Source of the DNA: Odobenus rosmarus divergens | Taxonomy: Eukaryota > Chordata > Mammalia > Carnivora > Odobenidae | Assembly: GCF_000321225.1 (NCBI RefSeq) | Contig: NW_004450322.1 | Span: 1,361,549-1,425,548 of the forward strand | DNA length: 64,000 nt | Direction: 5' to 3' | Shown: positions 1 to 13,400 of the stretch, piece after piece | How the letters are laid out: each line of letters begins with the position of its first letter | How positions within the stretch are numbered: position 1 is the first letter of the stretch | The notes under the pieces: model-generated | Databases searched by the model: none | Seen by the model: the letters and a program-made list of their open reading frames with translations, nothing else | Told to the model about the DNA's origin: nothing | Translations under genes and position numbers: made by a program

Positions 1-2402
1 CTTCTCCCAGGGAAATTAAAGGGGGCTTGAAGATGGGGCATGCCTGATGTCCGCTGGCTAAGACGAAGAGGGAATTTCCCTTTGTCTCCCCAAAGGACCG
101 TTGCTCTGATGGGGTCTTCCTGCGGCACTGGGGCAGGGGCAGGTCCCACTGTTTCAGGGAACACCGCAGAGATCTTCCAGGACAGCCAGTCCACCTCTGA
201 AGAATCGCCTTTGTTGCCCTCCCCTTCCCTCCCTGGAGGATTCTGTGAGAGGAGAAAAGGGCTGCTCTGAGACATAAAATGGGGCCCATGCCTGTCTCAC
301 GTCCTCTTAGAGGTGCGGAGACCTGGGGGGGGGGAGCTGTGAAGGCGGGAAGGGGTAGCCCCTTCACCGATGTAAACAAGGATGTGGGTTCTGCGGCCAC
401 ACTCTCCCCCGCCCCCCCAGCAGCATTTCCAGCAAGTCACGTGCCCTGCGCAGAGGCTGGGGGCCCCCTGCTGCCGCCTTTCTTAGAAGCCGGGACCACA
501 GAGGCCGCTGTGGCTGCGAGAGCTATTTATGTAGAATGAGCTTGGGGGGCTGCGGAGGCAGTGCTGCCAGCAGCTGCAGTAAACAGGGACTGGGACGGCG
601 GCAAGGGGGTTAAACAGGGGCCAGCCTGCCAAGCTCCAGGAGGGGGCTGAGATGCTCCTCGGGAAGGATCGACAGGCATTTCCTGGGAGATGGATCTACC
701 TGAGCTGGATGCCGGATGCAAGAAAATGGAGGAAAGGGGAGACTGCAACAGGGAAGGGAGCTGAGGGAAGCTCGTGAAGGCCCCCCCCATTGCCCTGCCA
801 TTGGCCCCCTTGCCTAGCAGAAAGGCCCTGCTGCCTCCTAGCTGTGTGGCACTGGACAAGGCCTTCGAGCTCTCTGGGCTGCAATGTCTTCATCCGTGAA
901 GTGGGGGGAGTACTACTCTTCCTTTCACAGGGAGCTGTCAAGACGAGGGGTGGGGTTTGCTGAATGCCTACGATGTCCTGGGTGTTCAAGAAATGAACCT
1001 AGGGGCTCCGCTTGTCATGAGTGGACGACGACTCCCTCAGATAGCTAACCATCCCCGAGTCAGTCAGAATGTCGCCGGAACCACTCATTAAGCCCTTCTT
1101 CATTTCTGTCGCACTCCCTCAGCCAGAGGAAAGCCCCGAGCAAGGAGTCTAGGCTGTCCCGCCTCACACAGGCAGGGCGGGCTCTCCACCTTTCCTGAAT
1201 CCAAAGGTCCACAGGCCTACCTCCTGTGTCCATAGTTCAAATCTTTAGCAACCAAATTAACATCAAATTGAAAATACACGCTTCACGAAACAGGGTCCTT
1301 AAATGACTTTCTCTACCTACCTACCTGTAAGGTTTCCCCTTCTCTCCTCAATCCTAAGATGCACTGATAGGTGGTACTGTACACGCATTTAAATCACAGC
1401 TTTTGTTGGGGGTGGGCGGAACGACCCACCTCACTGATTATAAGATATAAGCTGGTTCTGGGATCATCGACGCGGAAGAAAATGTGCATATCTGAACACC
1501 AAGGAAAACGAGCAAAAATACCTCCCCAATGGGGGTGAGAAAGATCTTTTCAATGATATTAAGGTGGGATAACCACCCAAGGCAGGGCTAAAACACAGGA
1601 AGTCCTCATCGAGGCAGTGCTTGTCTGACTTTGCTAGCCCCACCTCTGTCCTCCAGAAAGCCCCCTCCTCCCAGAGGGTTGGCATATGGGACTAAGGACT
1701 GGGCTGGACTGCCCTGTGGGGGCCAAGGTGGGGGAAAGGGCCCAATGGACCTGCAGAGGTAGGGGAATTCAGAGAACTTGTTTTGATAGAAACTGAAACT
1801 CCTCTTGCTGACGCTGCACTTGTGGGCAATCTGCACCTGCTCTCCCCTCCCAGAGTCCAGCTGAAGGGGGTCCCCCACTACCTCACCTCTGTCCCCAACC
1901 CAAAGAGGGCTCGGAAATCCTCAGGACAATACCACAATTGATTCCACCAAGGCCTTTTCACATTCCAACTTATTTCATCTTCACCCCAAAAAGCCCTACT
2001 TTACATAGGAGGGATAACTGAGGTACAGAAATGTGGCAGAGCTGGACCTCAGGGGAGGGTAAAGGCCAGGCTCTCAAGGAATACGGGGTAGCTTCAAACA
2101 CTGATGCTCCAGGTGATGTTACCACTACCCCTAATCCAGCTATCACCTTAGCCGCCTGCCTGCTGAGGGCAAGGCCTGATTCTGTCTGCCTCAGTTTCCC
2201 CACCAGCACAAGCAGGAATCAGCTGGAACCCTGGAAAGGCCTGCAAGTGGGCAGGACTTACACAGAGGTCAGCATAAACCTTACCTCCCCACCGCCTACA
2301 TCTGTCCTTTCTCTGAGCATGCTGAGACATGAGCAGAGAAACGCACATGTGCGCACACACACACACACAAAGCCAGCAGATCCTGCCAAAGATGTTCCCT
2401 GA

Positions 2403-2593
2403 GAGGCGCCTGGGTGACTCAGTAGGTTAAGCGGCTGCCTTCAGCTCAGGTCATGATCCTGGGGTCCTGGGATCGAGCCCCACATGGGGCTCCCTGCTCA
2501 GCGGGGAGCCTGCTTCTCCCTCTGCCTGCCGCTCCTCCACCTCGTGTGTGAGCTCTCTCTCTCTCACAAGTAAATAAAATCTTAAAAAAAAAA
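2403..2593 (+). mobile_element. Carnivore tRNA-derived SINE
   Basis: Head, TC-rich middle, AATAAAATCTTAAAA tail. Flanked by the target duplication gatgttccctga (2391-2402, 2594-2605). Confidence 0.93.
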
Positions 2594-4782
2594 GATGTTC
2601 CCTGACCAAATATCCACACCACCCTCACAACTACAGAGACCTATCGCATTCAGCAAGTAGCTGTCCTTACCGCTAACCAAGATTAAAGGTTGGATGAGAG
2701 GCAAAGCTGTATAAAGCAAGGACCCTTACCTCCTTCCTACCCTTTGCCAGGGGTTAATGGGAGGGAGGAAGAGCTAAGAGCTCTTACAGGCTTGCCTCAA
2801 CCTCCTTCCCCTGCTACCTGGGGGAAGGTCCCTCAAACCTCTGTAATCCCTCCTCCTCAGGCTCTCTAAAATAGTCACTATTTGCCTAAGAGTTATGTGG
2901 AGAAGCAGGACAGCAGAGCCTGGACTACCTACAGGAGTTTAATTAAGCACAGGGCCCTACTATTTGTTTGAGAGGCACCCGGGTACTGTCTCCCCGCCAG
3001 GCTGCCTGCCCGCCTGCTAGAAGAGCCGCAGCAAGTTCTGCTGAGGACAGAAAAGGAAGCCTGGTGTCTGCAGGCAATCTAAAAACAAACCACACAAATG
3101 TGTGTACACACAGCAGCAGGGGGAGACAGGAACCTGATCTGTTCCCCACTTGCCTCCTGGCCCCACTGAGGAGATGAGCCAGGAAAAAGGCCTCCCCTGC
3201 CTGTCAAGCGGCTGTGGTGTGCACCTGGCCCATGGCCCCAAATGGCACACCCTCAATGGGGGAGACACCCTAGGTGAGGGGAGACAGAACTCTGTCCTCT
3301 TGATGGCCTGGTCTCCGAGATGCCCGCTCTTCTACTCAAGGATGCCCATGGCCAAGTTGGGGAAACGGGGGAAGCAAGGCAGAAAGAGCCCAATGGCCAC
3401 AGGTGTCCATGGGAATCTTCTCCTTCTGGCCTAGTTCAACCTCAGACACCTATGTCCTGAGGCTGCCCATGTGATCTAGGTAATAGGGTGCTGGCTTTCT
3501 CGCAAGGCCTCAGTTTCCCCATTCATAAAACAGTCAAAATTAATCGAAGATCCACCCCCGCGACACGTGATGGTCCAGGCTCATGTTTCTGGGCCCCATT
3601 GTTCTAACATGTACAGCTCCAGCTGCTTCCTCGTGGCCCGTGCAGACAGACGCACATGTGGCTTCCACTTTGCCCACAGAGGCCAGGGCCAGGGCCAGAG
3701 GTTTTCGCTGAGTCAAAGTCCTATGGGGAGAGGGCTGGAGAGATGCAGACCCACGTTTCCAGGAGGAGGTTATCTGAGTCTAGCAGGGGCAGGGTGGGCC
3801 ACAGGGTACCTCAGGAACGTGGGCTCCTCCTTCCACCCAAGCCTTCACTGATGCTCACAAGTCCCCAACAGGGGGTTGTGGGAGAGAGTAGTGAGTACTG
3901 GTTCACACGAGGGACACCCAGACCTCAGAGGCAAAAAAAGAGGGTAAAAAGCCACCTGCCTCAGGATTCCCAACAGTAGAGGACCACAGGCTCCTAGTTA
4001 GAGGAAGTAAGGCCCAGAGAGGTCAAGGAATATACCTGAGGTCACCCAGCCAGTCGACAGCTAAGCTGAGAAGCTAGGGCTTTCCCAGGGTCATAGAAAG
4101 AACATGTCCTTTGGACACGTCTGGGTTCCCATGCCGGCTCCGCCACTAATGACCCCAAGCATGTCATTTCCCTTTCCTGAGCCTCAATCTTCTCACCTGT
4201 CTCATGGGATAATGATCCCAATTTTGCAGGTGAATCTGAAGCACCCAGCCGAATGCCAGCAAACAGTCAGGGTCAAGGAACACTGTGGCCTCTATGTGTG
4301 CAATCCCCTCTCCAACTCCAGCCTTTGGTTATGTGTTCCTTCCACTATGCAATGCGTGGCAGGAAGCTAGAACCTGTAGGCCTTCTCATCAGAGCTCAGG
4401 TGCTCTGTCCCTGCTGCCTGTCCCTGCACAAGCTAGGCTGGAAGCAGAGGGGCATCAGAAAGCCCGAGGACAAAGTCCCCTTCCCAGGCACATGTCCTGT
4501 GCACTCTGGCCCAGGGAAACCTCCAGATGAGGCCTAGAGACCCAGGAGCCACATACTTCCAGGGAGTGGCCATGGGGCTTCTGAGGTTTTACAGAGAAAA
4601 GCCAAGGGCAGTCCAGTTGGGGGAAATGGGTAGCCATAGTGCTGATAGGGAAAGGCCTTCAACCTGCCGCGGTCAGCTCTTCCTGTAAGCTCAGGCCCTT
4701 TACTGGAAGGCCCTTGAGGGGGGTGTCAGAGGGTGTTTGGGGAGGTCAGCTGGATGGACACACATGAAAATATTGCTGTTGA

Positions 4783-4993
4783 GGGGCGCCTGTGTGGCTC
4801 AGTTGATTAAGCGACTGCCTTCGGCTCAGGTCATGATCCTGGAGTCCCGGGATCGAGTCCCACATCGGGCTCCTTGCTCAGCAGGGAGTCTGCTTCTCAC
4901 TCTGACCTTCTTCCCTCTCGTGCTCTCTATCTCTCATTCTCTTCTCTGTCAAATAAATAAATAAAATCTTTAAAAAAAAGATTTAAAAAAAAA
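4783..4993 (+). mobile_element. Carnivore SINE nested at an L1 target duplication
   Basis: Flanked by exact 17-bp copies gaaaatattgctgttga at 4766-4782 and 4994-5010. Confidence 0.95.
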
Positions 4994-5010
4994 GAAAATA
5001 TTGCTGTTGA

Positions 5011-5260
5011 AATGAAGGGCGGAAATCGGAGGGGGGAGACGAACCATGAGAGACTATGGACTCAGAAACAAACTGAGGGTTCTAGAAGGGAGGGGGTGGG
5101 GAGGATGGGTTAGTCCGGTGATGGGTATTAAGGAGGGCACGTACTGCATGGAGCACTGGGTGTTATACGCAAACAACGAATCGTGGAACACTACATCAAA
5201 GACTAATGATGTAATGTATGGTGACTAACATAACGTACTAAAATGAAATTAAAAAAAAAA
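5011..5260 (+). mobile_element. 5'-truncated L1 3' tail
   Basis: Carnivore L1 terminus ('accatgagagactatggact', 'gagcactgggtgttatac', poly-A). Flanked by gaaaatattgctgttga (4994-5010) and gaaaatatccctgttga (5261-5277). Confidence 0.9.
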
Positions 5261-6557
5261 GAAAATATCCCTGTTGATATGGATTACTACACAAGCCAGG
5301 TCCTTACTAGCTCCAACATCTGCCTCAAAGGCGGCCTGAGACCAAGGTGCCCAGATGCATTCTCTTACACTCACTCCACCAGCAGCCCCGTTTGCCCCAC
5401 ATCTAGCCTGAGGCTTCAGCACAGGGCCTAGCACCTAACAGGCCCTGACCTATTCTTTCTTTGCCTTCCTTTTGTCCAAGACGCCCCCAAACCCAGCTCT
5501 CTTTCTAGGAAACATCCCAGGGAGAACACAGGATTGAGCCACAGGGGTAGAAAGGGTGGCATTTTCCTAGCCCAGCAGAGTCCACTGCCTGAGCCTCTTC
5601 CGCTTGGTAGAACAGGGAGGCAAGCACTCAACCCACCTAAACTTCTACTCATTCAACAAACATTTGTAGCTCTGAGACCCCACTGAAAACAGCGTTCAAG
5701 CTTCACCATTGCTACTGTTCCCTGAGGGTCTACCAGGTGTCAGGCACCAGAGGGATTTACTGAAGTGATCTCATGTAACCATTATCACTCTGGGTCTTCT
5801 GCCTCCTGTTACAGCCTCAGAAACAGGCTCAGGAAAACAGAGCTGCTTGCCCAAGTTCACACCAAGAATCAGTGGCACAGTCAGAAGTGGAGTCAGTCCA
5901 GGCTACCAGGAGACACGGGGCTAGCCGCATGGTGAGAGAATAGCAGACCTTGTAAGGATTCAAGGAGCCCTTCACAATCAACACCATTTCACAGATGGGA
6001 AAATGGAAGTTTTTGAATCACGGCCAGAACTGGAAGACAGGGCTTCTGACTCCTACTTCAAGGCTCCTATCAGAGGGCCCTTTTCCCTGGTAGATAGCAG
6101 AGCCCCCATGGAAGGGTCAGATCACATTCCCAAATTCCCCTGGACAAGGGCCTTCAAACTGCCTGTTGGGTCACAAGATTCAGAGCCAGAGCGGCCTCAA
6201 GGATGTCGCTCAGACTGGATAGATGTTATTAAGGAATTATGAATATTGTTAGGTAGGATAATAACACTTTGGTTATGTTAAAAAAGAAAAAATCCTTATC
6301 TGTTAGAGAAACATACATAAATATTTACAAATGAAATGATCTGATGTTGGGGTTTTGCTTTAAAAATACTCTTGTTTCAGGAGAGCGAAAAAGAGTGGGC
6401 AGGGTAGTGATGAAACAAGGCTGGCCAAGTGTTGACGACTATTTTGCAGATGAACGATGGGGACATGAGAATTCACTACTCTACTTTTGTGTAAGTTTTA
6501 AAAAATTCTATGATCCCAGGGTGACAGCAGTGTGCTGTGGTTAAGAACATGGGCCTC

Positions 6558-6760
6558 GGGCGCCTGGGTGGCTCAGTTGGTTAAGCGACTGCCTTCGGCT
6601 CAGGTCATGATCCTGGAGTCCCGGGATCGAGTCCCGCATCGGGCTCCCTGCTCGGCGGGGAGTCTGCTTCTCCCTCTGACCCTCTTCCCTTTCACGCTCT
6701 CTATCTCTCATTCTCTCTCTCTCAAATAAATAAATAAAATCTTTAAAAAAAAAAAAAAAA
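6558..6760 (+). mobile_element. Carnivore SINE, first of a tandem pair
   Basis: Bounded by agaacatgggcctc (6544-6557) and agaacacgggcctc (6761-6774). Confidence 0.93.
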
Positions 6761-6774
6761 AGAACACGGGCCTC

Positions 6775-6957
6775 CGGGGCGCCTGAGTGGCTCAATCGGT
6801 TAAGCGGCTGCCTTCGGCTCAGGTCATTATCCCAGGGTCCTGGGATCAAGCCCCATGTCAGGCTCCCTGCTCGGTGGGAAGCCTGCTTCTCCCTCTCCCA
6901 CTCCCCCTGCTTGTGTTCCCTCTCTTGCTGTCTCTGTCAAAAAAAAAAAAAAAAAAA
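6775..6957 (+). mobile_element. Carnivore SINE, second of a tandem pair
   Basis: Follows the middle duplication copy and ends in a pure A tail before agaacatgggcctc (6958-6971). It lacks the AATAAA block of its neighbour. Confidence 0.93.
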
Positions 6958-7365
6958 AGAACATGGGCCTCAGACTAACCCAACCCAGAGACTCCCAACT
7001 CTACTATCTGACCCTGGGCAAGTCACTTCCCTGCTCTAAGCTGCTTTTCTCTTCTGACAAATGGAAACCACAATAGTTCCTACACTTAACCTAGCTTGGA
7101 AGGGAATGAAAAAGGGTTTCCTTTAGTGTCTGACAGTGCAATCTGTCCCTAAGTAACATTTTTTATCACTATTATTATTACTTTCACACCACCGCACTGC
7201 CTCATGACCAAAGGATAGAGGCCAGATACTAACTTGAAGCTGGGGTCTGGAGCCCCTGGAACACCAGTAAACTCTACCCTCAACCCCGTCTCAGGGGTTA
7301 CTCCTAAACACCAGAAACAGCTCAGGGGCAGTCCTAGGCCCTTGAAAGCTAAGGCACAGACTCAC

Positions 7366-7459
7366 CTACAGCCCGGAAGAGACAGGCACCGTCCTCCTTC
7401 ATCTGCTTGATGATGAAGCCCTTCTTGTCTCTCAGGGCCTTTTCAAACCAGTGCTCCTG
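7366..7459 (-). CDS. OTUD5: OTUD5 coding exon 2 (residues 199-229), catalytic Cys224
   Basis: 94 nt. Acceptor TTCAG|CAGGAG at 7459, donor GTAG|GTGAGT at 7366. It translates as [15 protein letters not shown]... through DGACLFRAV plus one base. It is too short to stand out as an open frame but is an exact continuation of exon 1. Intron 1 is about 10.1 kb. Confidence 0.95.
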
Positions 7460-10400
7460 CTGAAGGGAAGAGGTGGGAGTCAGCAACAGGAAAGGCCTGT
7501 ACCCCCTCCCCAGGGCCCTGCCCTCTAGGTTCCTGAAGGGCCCAGCTAACTGGCTGAGAGGACACTGGGCAGGGTCAAGTTCCCAGCCCTGCTTGACACT
7601 CCATGCACATGGAGAAGGAGGAGACCCTTTCTTTTAGGAAATCAGTCATTGTGTGAGCAGAATACTTGCTCCCAGAGGGGTCTCATCTGTTTTCTGACCG
7701 GCCCTGCTGACCATATTGGGAATCCAATACTGGGCTCCTACAGGCAGCCAGAGGCCCAGACCCGGCAAGTACCCGGGGGTGAGGCCTTGGGGATAGGGAC
7801 GGACCTGGCTCTATCTCAAGGAGTTCACCAGTTCACCTGGGGACCTTCTAGCCACTTAAGGTAGAGAAGATGTTGAGGAGGGAGTAACTGGCTAGAGCCC
7901 AGATCCCAAGCCCTACACGTATAACTAGGGACTGTCAAGATATATCATATAAGGCAAAATGCATACGCTGTATGATCTCACTTATAGCTGAACCCGTTTA
8001 ACGTATATGTGCATGTGCATACAAACACATGAGAGTTGCAAAGACCATACAACAAAATATCCCTAGAAGTTGGTATTACAGAGGATTTTGACTTTCTTTA
8101 TGAGAGGTATGCAATCCCTTGTCCAAAATTCCAAAACTCAAAAAGCTTTGAAAACCAAAGTCTTCCTCTAACTCATTTGCCATCATTACCTGACCTGAGT
8201 TGGCAAGAACCTATTTATCCCACTTGGAGGTGAATACTCAAACATTTCTATGCAGAAACATTCAGGTGTATGGTTATGAAGTGCTACCACAGACCCCACC
8301 AGAGGTGTTACATAACACACAGTACACACACCAGGTTTTTCTAAATTCTGAAATTTCCCTAAATTCCAAAGCACATCTGACCCCAAACGTTCAGGTTCAG
8401 TGAGCCTGTACAAATGTTTATCTTCACACTTAAAAAAAAATAATGGAGAGATGAATAGGCAGAAAAGAGGATGTTTAGGGCTGTGAAACTACTCTGTATG
8501 GTACCTTAACGGTGGTTATGTGTCATTATACATTTGTCCAAACCCACAGAATGTAGAACACCAAGAGTGAACCCTAATGTGAACTGTGGAATCTGGGTGA
8601 TTATGATGTGTCCTACATGGACACTGATTGTAACAAATGCACCACTCAGGTGGGGGGGTGTTAATAATGGGGGAGACTATGCATGTGTGAGGGCAGGGTA
8701 CGGTATGTGGGAACTCCCTGTTCAATATGGGAACTCTTGTTCAGTTTTGCTGTGAACCTAAAACTGCTCTAAAAATTTAAGTCGAGGGGCGCCTGGGTGG
8801 CTCAGTCATTAAGCATCTGCCTTCTGCTCAGGTCATGGTTCCGGGGTCCTGGGATCGAGCCCCGCATCGGGCTCCCTCCTCAGTGGGAAGCCTGCTTCTC
8901 CCTCTCCCACTCCCCCTACTTGTGTTCCCTCTCTCGCTGTCTCTGTCAAATAAATCTTTATAAAAATAAATAAATAAATAATTAAGTCGATTAAAAAAAA
9001 TAATGTCCATGTGTCACTAAAAACATATCTTCCATTTCAAAACAAAATCGGAAGCAGCAGACCTTTCCCAGGCCCCTCACGCCCTCTGCTGGCCACCAGA
9101 AGAAGCCAGCCTTATCCAGCATATGGGCGAGGGACCAGGAATCCCAAACCCCCTCCTTTGGGACACTACCCTGCCCAGGGATTTAGAGGATCCGGGCTAA
9201 CTCTGACTAGACAGAGGGGATCACTTCTCTGCAGTCCACTTTTCCCCAGCTCAGGTGAGTGAAAATCCCAGGAGAGTAGTAAGTACAAGGTTCAGAGGCT
9301 CTGCATTTCAACCCCACCCCTGTCACTCACTCGCTGTGTGATTTCAGGTAAACTACCTGAATTCTCCAAGCCTCAGTTTCCTATCAAACAAGGCATATGT
9401 GATCTACCTGACAGAGCTGTGAAGAAGCTCAGAGCAGCTTCAGGGCCTAAAAAGGCTTGGTAAATAACAGGTCCTCAGCCACAGAAGGGGCAAGACTGGC
9501 ACAGACACAGACCACGTACAACCGAGAGGCCCTCAACAAGCCCCACTGGAGTAGCTGGACAGTAGGGGATGCAGAGGGGGGTGATGAGGGAATGCCCAGC
9601 AGCCCCACCATTAGGGCCCACACCCCAGGAAGGTGTGGCTGGCTTGCCAGAGATGACAAAGGCACCTGGAAGCCCTTAATGGGCTTCCATGGACAGCACA
9701 GAGACTCTTGTTTGTGCACAACACTCCAGCACATGCCTCACCTGCCCCAGAGGCTGTGGACTAGCACACTTCAGCCAGTTTCCCCCAGTCCATCCCTGCC
9801 CTGCAGGGATACCCATCTCCCAACACCACGGTACCTGCCCCACCCAGGGGTCACCAGCAGGGAAGCTGCAACTATGACTACAGGCCCACACTGAGCAGAA
9901 AGAAAAGTTCTAAAGAAGGGCGCATAGTAACCTCCTGCCCTCTAGTGCAGGGGAGAAGATTGAGGGGGGAAGGGATCAAAGAGGAGGAGAAGGGCTCCTA
10001 CTTATTCCTCCAACAAGGGTCTACCAGGCAGCTGCCAAATCAGACCCCGACTGTAGTAAGCCAGGCAACGAGGACAGCGCAATGAATCAGACTCAGTCTC
10101 TACCCTCCGTAAGCTTGCTGACTGCTGGAGGTCATGGGCAAACAGGGAATGACCATGCACAAGTGTGAGCAGGGCAGTGAAGAGCTAACACAGTGCTATG
10201 AAACACACAGGAAGGGACCTAACCAATCATTAAGGTTGGCACCTGAGAAGAGGTGCCACCTGATGGAAGGATTAAAACACGAAGACCTCCAGAAATGCTT
10301 GTTAACTGGGTAAGAAATCACTTCAGGGGGTGCCTGGCTGGCTCAGTCGGAGGAGCACGCAATTCTTGATCTTGGGGTGGTGAGTTCAAGCCCCACATTG

Positions 10401-13400
10401 GGTGTAGAGATTACCTAAATACATTAAAAAAATCACTTCTACCACAAAGCACCAGGGATGCCAAGAGAGGCCCAGCAGTGAGTCCAGCACAACTAAAGTT
10501 CTGGGTGGGACTAGGCAGGTAAACAGGGTGGGGCCAGGAAGAAAGATGAACTCATATTAGCCAAATGCCTGCCCCGTACCAGATGCCTGATGCAAAAGGT
10601 GACTTCATTTAATTGTTCTTACCACAGCCCAGGTGGCAGTGAGCTTTATCCTCATTTGACAAAAGCAAAAAGAGCTGGGGTTTGGGCACCAGCAAAGCCT
10701 AGTATGGAGGCAAAAGGGGAGGCCTCATGAGCCACAACATGGAGACATACTTGGCAGCCCATCCTGGGAAAGTCCTGGTTTGTCCCTAAAAATGAAGGAG
10801 GCCTGAGCATACCCTTTGCACAAGTAGGGCTTTGGTACTGGGACGATCTGGGCCTGGATCTGGAGGCCAAACCACGACCCTCCCACTGGCTTTGGCACCA
10901 GCAGCCTTAAGGGCTTTGGGTCTGGCTGAAACCCTGCCTCTCCTTTTGGGGAGAGAAAACAGGGATGCCATGGTCCTGGGCTCCAGGAAGAGTTTAGAGT
11001 CCCAGAAGCCCCTAGCTTAGTCTCCTCCTTCCCCTGGCTAGACAGGAGCCTCTGAGAAAGGTGCCAACTTGGGAGTTGTTTAGGAAAGTGGCCCAGGAAG
11101 GAAACGCTGATAGGAGAGAGGGATGGGGACTAACCCTGCCATTGGTAAGTTTAAACTGCATCAACGTGGGGCGCCTGGGTGGCTCAGTCATTAAGCGCCT
11201 GCCTTCGGCTCAGGTCATGATCCCAGAGTCCTGGGATCGAGCCCCACATCAGGCTCCCTGCTCCGCGGGAAGCCTGCTTCTCCCTCTCCCACTCCCCTGC
11301 TTGTGTTCCCACTCTCGCTGTGTCTCTCACTGTCGGATAAATAAAATCTTTAAAAATAAATAAATAAATAAATAAACAAACTGCATCAATGCTCTGGCCT
11401 GAAAAAGTCAAGTCCAGACAGTGAATCTCACAAGCCCACTGCTGAGCCTGTGGGCGAGTCCCTCCACATCCCTGAGCCTCCACAAGGGGGCTGGGCAAAG
11501 CTCTCTGACATCAGGGGATCCCAGGTGCACGACTCTGCAACCTACTGGTCCAAAGGCCCAAGAGAAGTTGAAGCAGACTGTGGGACCCAACTGACTTGGG
11601 TTCCAGTGCAGCTCCACCAATTATCAGCCATGTGATGAACCACTCTGAACACTCCACAGTTTTCCAATCTGTGAAATGGGATAACAAGCTTCCCAGTAAC
11701 AGGGTAACTGGAAAGACTCAAATGTTACATGACTTTGCCCAGTAGGAAAGCACTTAATGGGTTCTGTTCTCCTCCCTGGAAGGGAAACAAGAACACTCCT
11801 GTAGGAGGCCTAATGATGACCACCCAAAGATATCAGGCCCTAATCCCTGGAACCTGTAAATGCTACTTAGTAAGGAACAAGGGTCTTCAGTGTGATTAAG
11901 TTAAGGATCTTGACATGGGAAGATTATCTTGGAGTTTCTGGGCAGCACCTAAATGCAATCACAAGTGTCCTTAGAACAGCAGAGAAGACCTGACACAGAA
12001 GAGGAGACTGCACATAAACAGAGAAGACGCTGTGAAAACAGGGAAAGGATGGAGTGATGTAGCCACAAACCAAGGAAAGCCGGCAACCACCAGAAGCTGG
12101 AAGAGTACTGGATTCTCCCTAAAGCCTCTGCAGCGACTACAGCCCTGGCAACACCTTGATTTTGGCCCAGTGAAACTGATTTTGGACTTCCGGCTTCCAG
12201 CACTGTGAGAGAATAAATTTCTGTTGTTCCAGACCACTCAGTTTGTGGTAATTTGTCACAGCAGCCACAGGAAACTAATACAACTCCCTTGAAGCACTCG
12301 CTGGTGGGAGCCATGGGGCAATATGGCATGGTTCCACTCCCACAGGATCCACCTCTGTAGCATCCCCCCAGGGAGAGAATTAAAATGAAGGCAGCAGGGG
12401 CCTGGAATTCCCCCTCCGAGTCTGGGAAGCTACTGACCCTGCCTATCAATGAATGAGCTGCCACCGAAAGGGGAGGGGGCAGGGGAAGATGGCAGCAGGA
12501 ATAGCCACTCTCGGGCAGATGTCTTCTCAGAGCCCAGGGCCAAGAGGTGTTTAATATTCTGGCCTTCACAGCTCTGTCCCAGCAAGCCTGATGCCAAGAC
12601 CACCCTTCTCTCCCCCCAAAACACCCAGGAACACTGGCTCAGCTCCATGGGCAAAACACAGGCAACCCATCCAATGAAACACAGGCGCACTGCTCTCTTA
12701 GGAGCAACACAAGCTTCTCCAGGGCGAAGGAATGGGAAAAGACCAAGGCCCCCGAACCTACTGCTGGGCCACTGATGGGGAGAAGGGAGAGGAGGTGGGT
12801 TAAAAAACGAAGATTCTATTATTCTGCGACGACAAGAAACAAAGTACTGACGCATGCTACAACACGGATGAGGCTTGAAAAGAATATGCTAAGTGAAGCC
12901 AGATACAAAGAACTGCACATTGTATGATTCCATTTATATGAACCACTCAGAACAGACAAATCAATCAAGACGAAAAGTAGATTAGTAGTTGCTGGGAGGG
13001 GATGAGGGCACTAGGGAATGGTGATGGTACAGGGTTTCTTTGCAAGTGATAAAAATGTTCTAAAAGTGATCATGGCAGTAGGTGCACAACTCTGTGAATA
13101 CGCTAAAAGCTACTGAATTGTACACTTTAAATTGGCGAATTCTACGGTGTGTGAATGACATCTCAATAAAGCCGTTAAAATTAAACAAGCCCAAGGGCCT
13201 ATAGCACTACCAGGGGAGAAGAAAGCCAAACACTGCTTGAAACTTTGTAGCATACCCCCACAAGCCAATGGGCCTCACCCACAACTTTCAGAATGGGTAG
13301 GAGGAGTGGGGAGCAGGGAATTAAAGACGAGATCACAACTAGCTTCCGAGAAATGAGTCCAACCTCCCTCCTCACTGTTACCATTTTAAGGCTGGAGAAA

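Larger units (their letters stand above)
1..7365 (-). other. OTUD5: OTUD5 intron 2 (partial, left edge of window)
   Basis: No exon recognised on either strand. It holds SINEs at 2403-2593, 4783-4993, 6558-6760 and 6775-6957, an L1 3' tail at 5011-5260, and a MIR-like stretch around 4095-4245. The remaining ~5.5 kb is unique or anciently repetitive sequence without a coding signal that I can support. Confidence 0.75.

Noticed and set aside
6558..6700. tRNA genes suggested by A-box/B-box-like sequence in many SINEs
   Set aside because: These are tRNA-derived retroposon heads followed by TC-rich bodies and A tails, with target duplications; no cloverleaf tRNA gene seen.
11801..12282. Possible endogenous retroviral genes next to the LTR
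   Set aside because: Only a solitary, decayed LTR is present; no internal coding sequence on either side.
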